Positions 41,593-53,129 of a stretch of DNA of 64,000 nucleotides are shown here, in pieces. Position 1 is the first letter of the stretch; every line of letters begins with the position of its first letter. The stretch covers positions 155,068 to 219,067 of the forward strand of contig NZ_FXAN01000040.1 in assembly GCF_900176645.1 (NCBI RefSeq). Direction: 5' to 3'. The notes beneath the pieces were generated by a model. That model made no database searches, had not been told where the DNA came from, and was given only the letters and a program-made list of their open reading frames with translations. The translations under genes and the position numbers were made by a program. Source of the stretch: Burkholderia singularis (GTDB taxonomy: Bacteria > Pseudomonadota > Gammaproteobacteria > Burkholderiales > Burkholderiaceae).

Positions 41593-43500
41593 ATGTACGA
41601 CTTGCTGAAAACCATCGACGACCCGGCGGATCTGCGCCGTCTCGATCGTCGCCAACTGCAGCCGCTCGCCGACGAGCTGCGCGCGTTCGTTCTCGATAGC
41701 GTATCGAAGACGGGCGGCCACTTGTCGTCCAATCTCGGCACGGTCGAGCTGACGATTGCGCTGCATTACGTGTTCGACACGCCGAGTGACCGGATCGTCT
41801 GGGATGTCGGCCACCAGACCTATCCGCACAAGATCCTGACCGGCCGCCGCGACGGCATGAAGACGCTGCGCCAGTTCGGCGGCATCTCCGGCTTTCCGCG
41901 CCGTTCGGAGTCCGAATACGATACGTTCGGCACCGCGCATTCGAGCACGTCGATCTCGGCCGCGCTTGGGATGGCGATCGGCAACAAGCTGAACGGCGAG
42001 CGCGACCGGTTTTCGATCGCGGTGATCGGTGACGGCGCGATGACGGCCGGCATGGCGTTCGAGGCGATGAACAACGCCGGCGTGTCCGAGGACGCGAAGC
42101 TCCTCGTGATTCTGAACGACAACGACATGTCGATCTCGCCGCCCGTCGGCGCGCTGAACCGCCACCTCGCGCGGCTGATATCGGGCCGCTTCTACGCGGC
42201 CGCGCGCGCGGGCGTCGAGCGGGTGCTGAGCGTCGCGCCGCCGATGCTCGAGCTTGCGCGCAAACTCGAGGAACATGCGAAGGGCATGGTCGTGCCCGCG
42301 ACGCTGTTCGAGGAGTTCGGCTTCAATTACATCGGCCCGATCGACGGTCACGATCTCGATTCGTTGATCCCGACGTTGCAGAACATCAAGGATTTGCGCG
42401 GCCCGCAGTTTCTGCACGTCGTCACGAAGAAAGGGCAGGGCTACAAACTCGCGGAAGCCGATCCGGTGCTTTACCACGGCCCCGGCAAGTTCAATCCGGC
42501 TGAAGGGATCAAGCCGTCGACGGCGCCTGCCAAGAAGACCTACACGCAGGTGTTCGGCGAATGGTTGTGCGATGCGGCGCAGCTCGATGCGCGCGTGGTC
42601 GGCATCACGCCGGCGATGCGCGAGGGCTCGGGGCTCGTCGAATTCGAAAAGCGCTTCCCGGATCGCTATTACGACGTCGGTATCGCCGAGCAGCACGCGG
42701 TGACGTTCGCGGCCGGTCTCGCGACCGAAGGGCTGAAGCCGGTCGTCGCGATCTATTCGACGTTCCTGCAGCGCGCCTATGATCAATTGATTCATGACGT
42801 CGCGCTGCAGAATCTGCCCGTCGTGTTCGCGATCGATCGCGCGGGCCTCGTCGGTGCGGATGGCGCAACGCACGCGGGTGCATACGATCTCGCGTTCTTG
42901 CGCTGTATTCCGAACATGACGGTGATGGTCGCCTCGGATGAGAATGAGTGCCGCCAGATGTTGCACACGGCGCTGCAGCAGCCGAATCCGACCGCCGTGC
43001 GCTACCCGCGCGGTGCGGGCACGGGCGTGGCCACCGTCAAGGAATTCACCGCGATTCCGGTCGGCAAGGGCGAGGTGCGGCGTCGTACAGCGCAGCCGGA
43101 AGGCAAGCGCGTCGCGATTCTCGCGTTCGGCACGATGGTCGCGCCGGCGCTTGCGGCTGCCGACGCACTCGGCGCGACCGTCGCGAACATGCGTTTCGTG
43201 AAGCCGATCGATGCCGAGCTTGTGCGCGAGCTGGCTGAAACGCATGATTATCTCGTCACGGTCGAGGAAGGTTGCGTGATGGGCGGCGCGGGCTCTGCGT
43301 GCGTCGAGGCGATGATGGAAAGCGGCGTGGTCCGTCCGGTGCTGCAACTCGGCTTGCCCGACCGTTTTATCGATCACGGCGATCCGGCGAAGCTGCTGTC
43401 GCAATGCGGCCTCGACGCCGACGGTATCGAGAAATCGGTGCGGGCGCGCTTTCCGGCCCATGCGGCGAGCGTCGCGAGCCAAGCGAAGCGCGTCGCGTAG
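41593..43500 (+). CDS. dxs: 1-Deoxy-D-xylulose-5-phosphate synthase
   Basis: A 635-residue thiamine-diphosphate enzyme, the first step of the MEP isoprenoid pathway, condensing pyruvate with glyceraldehyde-3-phosphate. TPP-binding is at [19 protein letters not shown] (~150-168), and the transketolase pyrimidine and C-terminal domains follow ([32 protein letters not shown]). ATG 41593 follows GGAAC at 41584 and gives the family start [11 protein letters not shown]. It is downstream of ispA on the same strand, so two steps of one pathway share an operon. A terminator hairpin follows at 43540. Confidence 0.97.
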   Translation: MYDLLKTIDDPADLRRLDRRQLQPLADELRAFVLDSVSKTGGHLSSNLGTVELTIALHYVFDTPSDRIVWDVGHQTYPHKILTGRRDGMKTLRQFGGISGFPRRSESEYDTFGTAHSSTSISAALGMAIGNKLNGERDRFSIAVIGDGAMTAGMAFEAMNNAGVSEDAKLLVILNDNDMSISPPVGALNRHLARLISGRFYAAARAGVERVLSVAPPMLELARKLEEHAKGMVVPATLFEEFGFNYIGPIDGHDLDSLIPTLQNIKDLRGPQFLHVVTKKGQGYKLAEADPVLYHGPGKFNPAEGIKPSTAPAKKTYTQVFGEWLCDAAQLDARVVGITPAMREGSGLVEFEKRFPDRYYDVGIAEQHAVTFAAGLATEGLKPVVAIYSTFLQRAYDQLIHDVALQNLPVVFAIDRAGLVGADGATHAGAYDLAFLRCIPNMTVMVASDENECRQMLHTALQQPNPTAVRYPRGAGTGVATVKEFTAIPVGKGEVRRRTAQPEGKRVAILAFGTMVAPALAAADALGATVANMRFVKPIDAELVRELAETHDYLVTVEEGCVMGGAGSACVEAMMESGVVRPVLQLGLPDRFIDHGDPAKLLSQCGLDADGIEKSVRARFPAHAASVASQAKRVA

Positions 43501-43539
43501 GTGCCGCGCGACGCCTTTTTCCGGAAGAAATCCGAATCC

Positions 43540-43570
43540 ACATGGGCCTGCGGGCCCATGTCGCATTTTT
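43540..43570 (+). terminator. Rho-independent terminator after dxs
   Basis: ACATGGGCC and its inverse GGCCCATGT enclose the loop TGCG (43540-43561), followed by TCGCATTTTT. It lies 39 bases after the dxs stop and before folE2. Confidence 0.8.
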
Positions 43571-43610
43571 AGCGGTTGCGCTGCATGTGACCTCACGAGG
43601 ATCAAATAAG

Positions 43611-44420
43611 ATGAACCAAATGAATCCCGAATTTGCGATGCCCGACGTGCAAAGCACGGTCGATACCCGGCAGTTGCCGATTCAGCGCGTCGGCGTGCGT
43701 GCCGTGCGCCATCCGCTGACGGTGCGCACCGCCACGGGCGATACGCAGGCGAGCGTTGGCATGTGGAACCTCGACGTGCATCTGCCAGCCGATCAGAAGG
43801 GCACGCACATGTCGCGTTTCGTCGCGCTGCTCGAGGCGAACGACGCTCCGCTGACGGCCGATTCGTTCCGCGCGATGCTTGCAACGATGTTGGAGAAGCT
43901 CGAGGCACAGGCGGGGCGCATCGAGGTGTCGTTTCCGTATTTCGTGAACAAGACCGCGCCCGTGTCGGGCGTGCGCAGCCTGCTCGATTACGAAGTGACG
44001 CTGACCGGCGACATGCGCGGCGGCGTGACGCGGCTGTTCGCGAAGGTGCTGGTGCCGGTGACGAGTCTATGCCCGTGCTCGAAGCAGATCTCGCAATACG
44101 GCGCGCACAATCAGCGCTCGCACGTGACGATCGACGCCGAACTCGCTGCCGACGTGCCCGTCGAGGAGTTGATTCGGATTGCCGAGGAAGAGGCGTCGTG
44201 CGAGCTGTGGGGACTGCTGAAGCGTCCGGACGAGAAATTCGTCACCGAGCGGGCCTACGAAAATCCGAAGTTCGTCGAGGATTTGGTGCGGGACATCGCG
44301 AAGCGGCTCGACGCCGACGAGCGGATTGTCGCTTATGTGCTCGAGGCCGAGAATTTCGAGTCGATTCACAATCACAGCGCCTACGCGTTGATCGAGCGCG
44401 ACAAGCGCTTGCTGGCGTAA
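43611..44420 (+). CDS. folE2: GTP cyclohydrolase I type FolE2
   Basis: A 269-residue GTP cyclohydrolase of the IB class, making dihydroneopterin triphosphate for folate. The metal-site cysteine is in [23 protein letters not shown] (~148-170), and [23 protein letters not shown] and [15 protein letters not shown] are conserved family segments. ATG 43611 follows ACGAGGA. FolE2 often stands in for FolE when zinc is scarce; no Zur box could be confirmed. It lies behind dxs but has its own leader. Confidence 0.95.
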   Translation: MNQMNPEFAMPDVQSTVDTRQLPIQRVGVRAVRHPLTVRTATGDTQASVGMWNLDVHLPADQKGTHMSRFVALLEANDAPLTADSFRAMLATMLEKLEAQAGRIEVSFPYFVNKTAPVSGVRSLLDYEVTLTGDMRGGVTRLFAKVLVPVTSLCPCSKQISQYGAHNQRSHVTIDAELAADVPVEELIRIAEEEASCELWGLLKRPDEKFVTERAYENPKFVEDLVRDIAKRLDADERIVAYVLEAENFESIHNHSAYALIERDKRLLA

Positions 44421-44758
44421 ATAGTACGCGCCGCGCTACGTCTTATGCTGCACGAGAAGGGCCGTTCATTGCGAACGGCCCTTCGTGTTTCGGGCGTGGT
44501 TTATCGATCGGGCGTCTGTGGGGGGCGCGCGGTTGTCATTGTCGAATGCCGTGCTGGGCGACCGCCGGCGTGCGGCGCATGCGCGCCGGTTGGCAGCGTG
44601 GCCGTTGCGTCATACGGCGATACGCGGACATGTCAGCAGCGTGTATCCGTTGCTGTCATGCCGGCGCGGTGAACGCCGAGTGCGGCCGCTGTCTCGGCCG
44701 CGCGGCGCCGGCATAAAAAAGAGCCGCCGGATTTCGTCTACCGCAAAGGGCGTTGCGC
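44421..44758. other. Intergenic region with a terminator
   Basis: About 340 bases between folE2 and tsaD, which are convergent. Apart from the hairpin at 44456-44484 I see no gene; the small frames are GC-rich shadows. Confidence 0.5.
44456..44484. terminator. Terminator after folE2
   Basis: GAAGGGCCGTTC, loop ATTGC, GAACGGCCCTTC (44456-44484), followed by GTGTTT. A 12-bp perfect stem 36 bases after the folE2 stop. Confidence 0.85.
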
Positions 44759-45799
44759 TCAATGCGCAAGCGAAGCCAGATCCCAGCGCGGTTTGACGGT
44801 GAATGCGTAATCACGGCTCGCCTGCGATGGCCAGCGCGCGAGCCGCAGCGCGCCCGCGAGCGCGATCATCGCGCCGTTGTCGGTGCAAAGCGCCAGGTCC
44901 GGGTAATGAACGTCGAAGCCGCATTTTGCCGCGGCTGCCGACAGCGCGGCGCGCAACTGCCGGTTCGCGCCGACACCACCCGCAACGACGAGCCGCTTGA
45001 GCCGCGTTTGCGTCAGGGCGGCGAGCGATTTCGCGACAAGCACGTCGACAGCCGCGTCGACGAAGCCACGCGCGAGATCGGCTTTCGCGCGCTCGAGTGC
45101 CGCGCCGCTCGTATGGGCCGCTTCGAGCTTCTTCATCTGCGTGAGCACGGCGGTTTTCAGTCCGCTGAAGCTGAAGTCGAGATCGCCGGAATGCAGCATC
45201 GGCCGTGGCAGTACGACTGCGCCCGGCGTGCCGGCCTCGGCAAGCTTCGACACCTCCGGCCCGCCGGGATAGCCCAGGCCGATGAGTTTCGCGGTTTTGT
45301 CGAACGCCTCGCCGGCTGCATCGTCGAGCGTTTCGCCGAGCGTCTCGTAGACGCCCACGCCGGTAACGCGCATCAGCTGCGTATGGCCGCCCGAAACGAG
45401 CAGCGCGACAAAGGGAAACGGCGGCGGTTCGGCGACGAGGAGCGGCGACAGCAAATGGCCTTCGAGGTGATGAATGCCGATCGTCGGCTTGTCCCACGCG
45501 AACGCCAGTGCGTTCGCGATACTCGCGCCAACCAGCAGCGCGCCTGCCAGGCCCGGGCCTTGCGTGAATGCGATCGCGTCGATATCTTCGCGGCGTGCGC
45601 CGCTCGCGGCAAGCACGTTCTCGAGCAGCGGCAGCGCGCGGCGAATATGGTCGCGCGATGCCAGTTCGGGGACGACACCGCCGTATTCGCGGTGCATCGC
45701 GACCTGCGAATGGAGCGCGTGTGCGAGCAAGCCGCGCTCGGCATCGTAGAGCGCAAGGCCGGTTTCGTCGCAGGAGCTTTCGATGCCTAGAACGAGCAT
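44759..45799 (-). CDS. tsaD: TsaD, tRNA N6-threonylcarbamoyladenosine transferase
   Basis: A 346-residue ASKHA-fold enzyme that transfers the threonylcarbamoyl group to A37 of ANN-decoding tRNAs. The start [19 protein letters not shown] and the metal-binding [10 protein letters not shown] (~112-121) are diagnostic, with VSGGHTQL and the late [13 protein letters not shown] 45799 is used; a longer frame to 45871 adds 24 unrelated residues. It is divergent from the YhiN-type flavoprotein gene and ends convergent to folE2. The split tRNA-Ile at 52712 is one of its likely substrates. Confidence 0.96.
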   Translation of the reverse strand: MLVLGIESSCDETGLALYDAERGLLAHALHSQVAMHREYGGVVPELASRDHIRRALPLLENVLAASGARREDIDAIAFTQGPGLAGALLVGASIANALAFAWDKPTIGIHHLEGHLLSPLLVAEPPPFPFVALLVSGGHTQLMRVTGVGVYETLGETLDDAAGEAFDKTAKLIGLGYPGGPEVSKLAEAGTPGAVVLPRPMLHSGDLDFSFSGLKTAVLTQMKKLEAAHTSGAALERAKADLARGFVDAAVDVLVAKSLAALTQTRLKRLVVAGGVGANRQLRAALSAAAAKCGFDVHYPDLALCTDNGAMIALAGALRLARWPSQASRDYAFTVKPRWDLASLAH

Positions 45800-45924
45800 G
45801 GTGGTGTTCAAAGGCCGCGAGCCAGGCGCGGCCGGGAAATCGACGTAACAGAAAAGTATACCAGTGCGCACGCGTAGCCTGCCCGTGCGCGGGGCGCCGG
45901 TGCGTCACGGGTACAATCCGCGCC

Positions 45925-47148
45925 ATGGAAAATTTCGATATCGCAGTGATCGGCGCGGGCGCTGCCGGGATGATGACGGCTGCGGTCGCCGGCCGGCATG
46001 GCCGGCGCGTCGTGCTGCTCGATCATTCGCCGCGGCTCGCGGAGAAGATTCGTATCTCCGGCGGCGGCCGTTGCAATTTCACGAACCTGTACGCAGGGCC
46101 GGACAATTATTTGTCGTCGAATCCGCATTTCTGTCGATCGGCGCTCGCGCGCTATACGCCACGCGATTTTCTCGGACTTCTGAAGCAATACCGGGTCACA
46201 TGGCACGAAAAGCATAAGGGGCAGCTATTCTGCGACCATTCGAGCGATGCGGTCATCGATGTGCTGAAGAGCGAATGCGAAGCGGGGGGCGTCGCGTGGC
46301 GGCGGCCGGTATCGGTGGAGGCGGTCCGGCGAGCCGAGGCCGGCGGTTTCGCGCTGGATACGAGTGCGGGCACGATCGCGGTGCGCGCGCTCGTCGTCGC
46401 GACGGGCGGGCTGTCGATTCCGAAGATCGGTGCGACCGATTTCGCGTATCGGATCGCCAAGCAATTCGGTCATAAGCTGATCGACACTCGGCCGGCCCTC
46501 GTGCCGCTGACGTTCGCGGCCGATGCGTGGGCGCCGTTCTCGGCGCTCTCGGGCGTATCGTTGGAGGCACGGGTGTCGACCGGGCCGAAAAAAGGCGGTG
46601 GCGAGTTCGTCGAAGATATCTTGCTGACTCACCGGGGGTTGTCCGGGCCGGGCATCCTGCAGATTTCGAGCTACTGGCGTCCGGGCGAGCCGATTCACAT
46701 CAATCTCGTTCCGCAAATCGACGCGGCGGACGAATTGATCAATGCTAAAACGGGGTCGCGGCGGCAACTCGGCACATTGCTTGCCGAATGGGTGCCGGCG
46801 CGCGTTGCCGACGCGTGGCTCGTGGCGGCGCGCGTGCGTGCTGATGCGCGCATGGCCGACCTGCCCGACAAGACACTGCGCGCGCTCGGCGGCGCGTTGT
46901 CGCGCTGGACGCTCACGCCGGACGGCACCGAAGGCTACCGGAAGGCGGAGGTGACGAAAGGCGGGGTCGATACGCGCGAACTGTCGTCGGCGACGATGAT
47001 GAGTGCACGGGTGCCGGGCCTCTTTTTCGTCGGGGAGGCGCTCGACGTGACGGGCTGGCTCGGTGGCTACAACTTCCAGTGGGCGTGGGCGTCGGGCGTT
47101 GCGGCAGGGCGGGCCGCTGCGGACTTCACTCGAGACTTGACGGATTAG
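45925..47148 (+). CDS. YhiN/HI0933-type flavoprotein
   Basis: A 407-residue NAD(P)/FAD-dependent oxidoreductase of the HI0933/YhiN family. FAD binding is at FDIAVIGAGAAGMMTAAVAGRHG; the family loop KIRISGGGRCNFTN (~42-55) and the C-terminal PGLFFVGEALDVTGWLGGYNFQWAWASG are very well conserved. Its reaction is unknown. ATG 45925 is the family start; the frame continues upstream only opposite tsaD. It is divergent from tsaD with about 125 bases between, and rpsU follows with its own promoter. Confidence 0.9.
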   Translation: MENFDIAVIGAGAAGMMTAAVAGRHGRRVVLLDHSPRLAEKIRISGGGRCNFTNLYAGPDNYLSSNPHFCRSALARYTPRDFLGLLKQYRVTWHEKHKGQLFCDHSSDAVIDVLKSECEAGGVAWRRPVSVEAVRRAEAGGFALDTSAGTIAVRALVVATGGLSIPKIGATDFAYRIAKQFGHKLIDTRPALVPLTFAADAWAPFSALSGVSLEARVSTGPKKGGGEFVEDILLTHRGLSGPGILQISSYWRPGEPIHINLVPQIDAADELINAKTGSRRQLGTLLAEWVPARVADAWLVAARVRADARMADLPDKTLRALGGALSRWTLTPDGTEGYRKAEVTKGGVDTRELSSATMMSARVPGLFFVGEALDVTGWLGGYNFQWAWASGVAAGRAAADFTRDLTD

Positions 47149-47170
47149 TGCGTTTGTGCGCAGCCTCTGC

Positions 47171-47176
47171 TATACT
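47171..47176 (+). promoter_or_regulatory. Candidate -10 of the rpsU promoter
   Basis: TATACT at 47171-47176 lies 42 bases before the rpsU start, in a short A/T-rich interruption. No good -35 at the standard spacing was seen, so this is a weak call based on the -10 alone. Confidence 0.35.
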
Positions 47177-47217
47177 CAAAAGTCCTTTTCCCGCAATACA
47201 ATATTTTGTGACGGATC

Positions 47218-47430
47218 ATGACGATCATCCGCGTTAAGGAAAACGAGCCTTTCGAAGTTGCGATGCGCCGCTTCAAGCGCACGATCGAAAAGAACGGTCT
47301 GTTGACCGAGTTGCGCGCACGGGAGTTCTACGAAAAGCCGACCGCGGAGCGCAAGCGCAAGAAGGCTGCTGCGGTGAAGCGCCACTACAAGCGCATCCGC
47401 AGCCAGATGCTGCCGAAAAAGCTCTACTGA
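47218..47430 (+). CDS. rpsU: Ribosomal protein bS21
   Basis: The 70-residue small-subunit protein bS21. The whole family sequence is present, from [21 protein letters not shown] through [29 protein letters not shown] to SQMLPKKLY. It heads the order rpsU-yqeY-dnaG-rpoD seen in many proteobacteria. A terminator hairpin lies between it and the yqeY gene, so expression can be set separately from dnaG and rpoD. Confidence 0.98.
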   Translation: MTIIRVKENEPFEVAMRRFKRTIEKNGLLTELRAREFYEKPTAERKRKKAAAVKRHYKRIRSQMLPKKLY

Positions 47431-47521
47431 GTATTCCTCGTGGCTTGCCAGGCGGCGTCTCGATGGCCGGCGCCTGGCGCGCGGGCCATCGATGCCCGAA
47501 TTGCAAAAGGGCAAAGCGTGC

Positions 47522-47556
47522 AAACCCGCTTGGGAAAATGTCTCAAGCGGGTTTTT
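47522..47556 (+). terminator. Rho-independent terminator after rpsU
   Basis: AAACCCGCTTG (47522-47532) pairs with CAAGCGGGTTT (47544-47554), followed by TT. It lies 92 bases after rpsU and before the yqeY start. Confidence 0.85.
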
Positions 47557-47608
47557 GTGTTGATGCCGCAAGGTGGCGGCGCGTGAGATTTTTCATACCG
47601 GGTGTGTG

Positions 47609-48055
47609 ATGAGTTTGAAAGAGCAGATCAGCGAAGACATGAAGGCCGCGATGCGCGCGAAGGAAAGCGAGCGTCTTGCGACAATCCGCCTGTTGTTGGC
47701 CGCGATCAAGCAGCGCGAGGTCGACGAGCGCGTGACGCTCGACGACGCCGGCATTACCGCAGTCATCGACAAGATGATCAAGCAGCGCAAGGATTCGATC
47801 GGTCAGTTCGAGGCGGCGGGGCGTGCCGACCTTGTCGCTAAAGAGCAGGCCGAGGTGACGGTGCTTGCCGCGTATATGCCGGCGCAACTCTCGGAAGCCG
47901 AGGTGGCGGCTGAAGTGCAGGCGGCCGTCGAGCAGACAGGCGCGGCCGGCCCGCAGGACATGGGCAAGGTGATGGGCGTGCTGAAGGGCAGGCTGGCCGG
48001 GCGTGCCGATATGACCGCCGTGTCCGCACTCGTCAAGGCGGCGCTGTCGAAATAA
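47609..48055 (+). CDS. GatB/YqeY domain protein
   Basis: A 148-residue YqeY-family protein resembling the tail domain of GatB, the tRNA-dependent amidotransferase subunit. LKEQISEDMKAAMRAKESERLATIRLLLAAIKQREVDER and the C-terminal GPQDMGKVMGVLKGRLAGRADMTAVSALVK are typical. The role is uncertain; an interaction with tRNA is often assumed. ATG 47609 is chosen as the family start. It sits between rpsU and dnaG as in other betaproteobacteria. Confidence 0.9.
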   Translation: MSLKEQISEDMKAAMRAKESERLATIRLLLAAIKQREVDERVTLDDAGITAVIDKMIKQRKDSIGQFEAAGRADLVAKEQAEVTVLAAYMPAQLSEAEVAAEVQAAVEQTGAAGPQDMGKVMGVLKGRLAGRADMTAVSALVKAALSK

Positions 48056-48149
48056 CCCCCGGCCGGCGCGACGCGCGCCCGCCTGTCAAACGGCTCTTAT
48101 GGGCCGCGGCGGTGTGCGTCGGCCGGCGCCTCTTCCGATTGATTCAAAG

Positions 48150-50024
48150 GTGATTCCGCACTCATTTCTGCAGGATCTGCTGAACCGCGTCGACATTGTC
48201 GACGTGGTCGGCCGGTATGTGCAGCTCAAGAAGGGCGGCGCCAATTTCATGGGCCTCTGCCCGTTCCACAACGAAAAGAGTCCGTCGTTTACGGTCAGCC
48301 CGACCAAGCAGTTCTATCATTGCTTCGGTTGCGGTGCGCATGGCACGGCAATCGGTTTTCTGATGGAGCATGCGGGGCTCACGTTTCCCGAGGCCGTGCA
48401 GGAACTTGCGCAGTCCGTCGGACTTACGGTGCCGCACGAGCCTTCGCCGTTGCGCGGCGGCGGCGCGGGCGATGGTCATGCGCCCCCGCCTGCCGCATCG
48501 AAGGCGGTTACGGCCGCGCTGTCGGACGTCATGCAGACGGCGTGCGACTTCTACCGCAAGCAATTGCGCGGCGCGCCGAACGCGATCCAGTATTTGAAGC
48601 GGCGCGGCTTGACGGGTGAGGTCGCCTTGCGTTTTGGGCTCGGCTACGCGCCGGACGGTTGGCAGAATCTGGAGGTGGCGTTTGATGACTACCGCCACGA
48701 TTCGCTCGTCGATGCCGGCCTCGTGATCGTCAGCGAGAAAACCGATGCGAGCGGCGTTGCGCGCCGCTACGACCGTTTCCGCGAACGGATTATGTTTCCG
48801 ATTCGCAATGTGAAAGGGCAGGTGATCGGTTTCGGCGGGCGCGTGCTCGATGGCGGCGAGCCGAAGTATTTGAATTCTCCCGAGACGCCTTTATTTAATA
48901 AAGGCAGCGAACTTTACGGCTTGTTCGAGGCCCGGCTCGCGATCCGCGAGCATAAGTACGTGCTTGTCGTCGAAGGCTATATGGACGTGGTCGCGCTTGC
49001 GCAGCTCGGTTTTCCGAATGCGGTCGCGACCCTCGGTACCGCGTGCACGCCGATCCACGTGCAAAAGCTGCTGCGCCAGACCGATACCGTCGTGTTCAGT
49101 TTCGACGGCGACGCCGCTGGCCGGCGCGCCGCACGGCGTGCGCTGGAGGCGTGCTTGCCCTATGCGGCTGACAATCGGACGATCCGCTTCCTGTTCCTGC
49201 CCGCCGAGCACGATCCGGACAGTTACGTTCGGGAATTCGGGGCGGATGCTTTTTCGGAGCAGGTGAGGCGGGCGATGCCGCTGTCGCAGTTTTTGCTGAA
49301 TGAGGCGATCGCGGGTAAGGAACTCGACCAGCCGGAAGGGCGCGCGAAGGCGCTTTATGATGCGAAGCCGCTATTGCAGGCGCTGCCCGCGAACGCGTTG
49401 CGCGCGCAGATCATGCACATGTTCGCGGATCGCCTCGGCATTGCATTCGACGAGGTCGCCACGCTGATCGACGTGGATGCGCGTATTGCCGCGCCGGCCC
49501 GTCAGGCGCCTGCGCGTAGCGATAGGCGGCGGGTGACGGACAACGAAAAGCGCGCGCTGCGCAATTTGGTGATGCATCCGCGCATCGCGGCGGTGCTCGA
49601 CGATGAAAGCGTCAATACGCTGCGCATGCTGCCGAGAAATGGCGAATTGTTCGACGAAGTGATCGCTCATGCGCGCGCGCTGGGCGACGCAGCGGAGTTC
49701 CGGCTGCTGTCGGATGTATTACGTAATTCGGTTAACTCGGCCACGTACGACGAAATTTTCAAGGAAATTCTGGTCTATGATGAAAATGTCCGCGACTTGA
49801 TGCTACAGAATCCGGAGGGCGATGACGCGCTGCAGAGCGGGCGCGAGCAGGAACGGATTGCTGCGGAGGAACTTCAGGCAGCGGTGCTCAAAATGCGCTA
49901 CGACGCGTGCCGCGACAGGCTCAACACTTTGTCGAAGCGATCGACGCCCACTGCCGAGGAATTGGCGGAAATCAAGGACTTACATCACAACTTGGCAGAC
50001 ATGAAGCGAAGGCTGGGGTTGTAA
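48150..50024 (+). CDS. dnaG: DNA primase
   Basis: A 624-residue primase. The zinc finger ligands are GLCPFHNEKSPSF and FYHCFGCGAHG (~38-65); the RNA polymerase core has the TOPRIM motifs VLVVEGYMDVVAL and FSFDGDAAGRRAARRA; a helical DnaB-binding region ends the protein (EIKDLHHNLADMKRRLGL). I chose GTG 48150, giving the usual start IPHSFLQDLLNRVDIVDVVG; ATG 48099 would add 17 residues of low quality. Neither has a strong Shine-Dalgarno. rpoD follows after 82 bases. Confidence 0.96.
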   Translation: MIPHSFLQDLLNRVDIVDVVGRYVQLKKGGANFMGLCPFHNEKSPSFTVSPTKQFYHCFGCGAHGTAIGFLMEHAGLTFPEAVQELAQSVGLTVPHEPSPLRGGGAGDGHAPPPAASKAVTAALSDVMQTACDFYRKQLRGAPNAIQYLKRRGLTGEVALRFGLGYAPDGWQNLEVAFDDYRHDSLVDAGLVIVSEKTDASGVARRYDRFRERIMFPIRNVKGQVIGFGGRVLDGGEPKYLNSPETPLFNKGSELYGLFEARLAIREHKYVLVVEGYMDVVALAQLGFPNAVATLGTACTPIHVQKLLRQTDTVVFSFDGDAAGRRAARRALEACLPYAADNRTIRFLFLPAEHDPDSYVREFGADAFSEQVRRAMPLSQFLLNEAIAGKELDQPEGRAKALYDAKPLLQALPANALRAQIMHMFADRLGIAFDEVATLIDVDARIAAPARQAPARSDRRRVTDNEKRALRNLVMHPRIAAVLDDESVNTLRMLPRNGELFDEVIAHARALGDAAEFRLLSDVLRNSVNSATYDEIFKEILVYDENVRDLMLQNPEGDDALQSGREQERIAAEELQAAVLKMRYDACRDRLNTLSKRSTPTAEELAEIKDLHHNLADMKRRLGL

Positions 50025-50054
50025 ACCGGCCGGGGAGGGGCTACCTCAACGTGC

Positions 50055-50060
50055 TATAAT
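50055..50060 (+). promoter_or_regulatory. Candidate -10 upstream of rpoD
   Basis: A consensus TATAAT at 50055-50060 lies 47 bases before the rpoD start in an A/T-rich stretch. The -35 region is G-rich and not consensus. It would allow rpoD to be transcribed apart from dnaG. Confidence 0.45.
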
Positions 50061-50106
50061 ATAAGGTTTTCAGCGGTTTGTTTTCTGATCTGAGGTGAAT
50101 TTCGCG

Positions 50107-52515
<2,409 letters not shown>

Positions 52516-52533
52516 GCGCGTCTAATCGCGATT

Positions 52534-52568
52534 GCCGCCGCCGTGGCGTAAAAAATGGCGGCGGTTTA
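52534..52568 (+). terminator. Terminator after rpoD
   Basis: CCGCCGCC and GGCGGCGG flank a loop containing TAAAAAAT, followed by TTTATT, within 60 bases of the rpoD stop. Confidence 0.6.
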
Positions 52569-52587
52569 TTCGTGAACGGTTACAACG

Positions 52588-52619
52588 AGCCCCGGCTTGT
52601 ATGGCCGGGGCTTTTTTTG
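52588..52619 (+). terminator. Second terminator after rpoD
   Basis: AGCCCCGGC (52588-52596), loop of seven bases, GCCGGGGCT (52604-52612), then seven T. A textbook rho-independent terminator that insulates rpoD from the tRNA gene. Confidence 0.9.
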
Positions 52620-52711
52620 ATCGGGGCTTTTTCGGCAATTGCGGCTACTATGCTTCGATACGAAAGATCCCTGTATTGCGCGAGCGTCGGTAGGGTACAA
52701 TCTTGCGCTCT

Positions 52712-53049
52712 GGGCCTCTAGCTCATGCTTGGTTAGAGCAGCGGACTTGATCAGTGTTGCCCTACGGCCCTTGCGGGTACGGGCGGCACAACACGGGTTG
52801 CCGCAGAGTAAGTTCACTCTGCTTTGCGGTAGAACTGCTCAAATTCGGGGAAACCTCTGCTGCTAGGTGGTAGGTGCGCGGCGTGGCAATCCCGAGCGAA
52901 GCTCTCGATAGAGAGAACGTGTAGAGACTGGACGGGCAGGTCGTAAAGACAAGAGACAGTCCAGACCACAAACTCGAAAGGGGTGGCGAAAGCCATAGTT
53001 GGTAAGCATAATCCGTTGGTGCCGGGTTCGACTCCCGGGGGGCCCACCA
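52712..53049 (+). tRNA. tRNA-Ile(CAT) interrupted in the anticodon loop by a group I intron
   Basis: The 5' half (52712-52747) gives the acceptor strand GGGCCTC, D-arm GCTC...GAGC and anticodon stem GCGGA plus loop bases CT. The 3' half (53007-53049) gives CAT AA, stem TCCGT, variable TGGTG, T-arm CCGGG/CCCGG around TTCGACT, acceptor GGGGCCC, A and an encoded CCA. Joined, it is a complete tRNA with loop CTCATAA, anticodon CAT. The body matches isoleucine tRNA with C34 to be made lysidine by TilS; elongator Met is less likely. A -10-like TACAAT lies at 52696. The 259-base interruption is described separately. Confidence 0.9.
52748..53006 (+). other. Group I self-splicing intron in tRNA-Ile
   Basis: The intron core is readable. 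AATTCGGGGAAACC (52842-52855) is the Q/P4-P5 element. GTGTAGAGACTGGACGG (52919-52935) is the R/P7 element and AAGAGACAGTCC (52951-52962) the S element; GACT at 52926 can pair with AGTC at 52958 to form P7, the guanosine site. The intron ends in G (53006) as required, and the 5' exon ends in T (52747). Near the 3' end GAAA-capped hairpins resemble P9. There is no reading frame for a homing endonuclease. Related introns occur in the same tRNA of Azoarcus. The P1 helix is short (three pairs, with a U-A rather than U-G at the splice site). Confidence 0.88.
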
Positions 53050-53079
53050 AATATCTGTCTCGGGATGTTCGGAGACATC

Positions 53080-53118
53080 TGAAAACCCGCGTAGCTGAAA
53101 GGCTTCGCGGGTTTTTTG
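53080..53118 (+). terminator. Terminator after the tRNA
   Basis: AAACCCGCG and CGCGGGTTT enclose a loop of 14 bases, followed by a further T run. It starts about 30 bases after the CCA end. Confidence 0.85.
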
Positions 53119-53129
53119 CGTTTAAGGGG

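Noticed and set aside
41362..43908. 848-codon open frame on the minus strand
   Set aside because: Antisense to ispA, dxs and folE2, which are clearly real. Composition is that of a mirrored GC3-rich frame.
52748..53006. Alternative reading of the split tRNA as anticodon TAT or GAT
   Set aside because: TAT would need an intron ending in C instead of G, and GAT would need an eight-base anticodon loop. CAT gives a seven-base loop and a terminal intron G.
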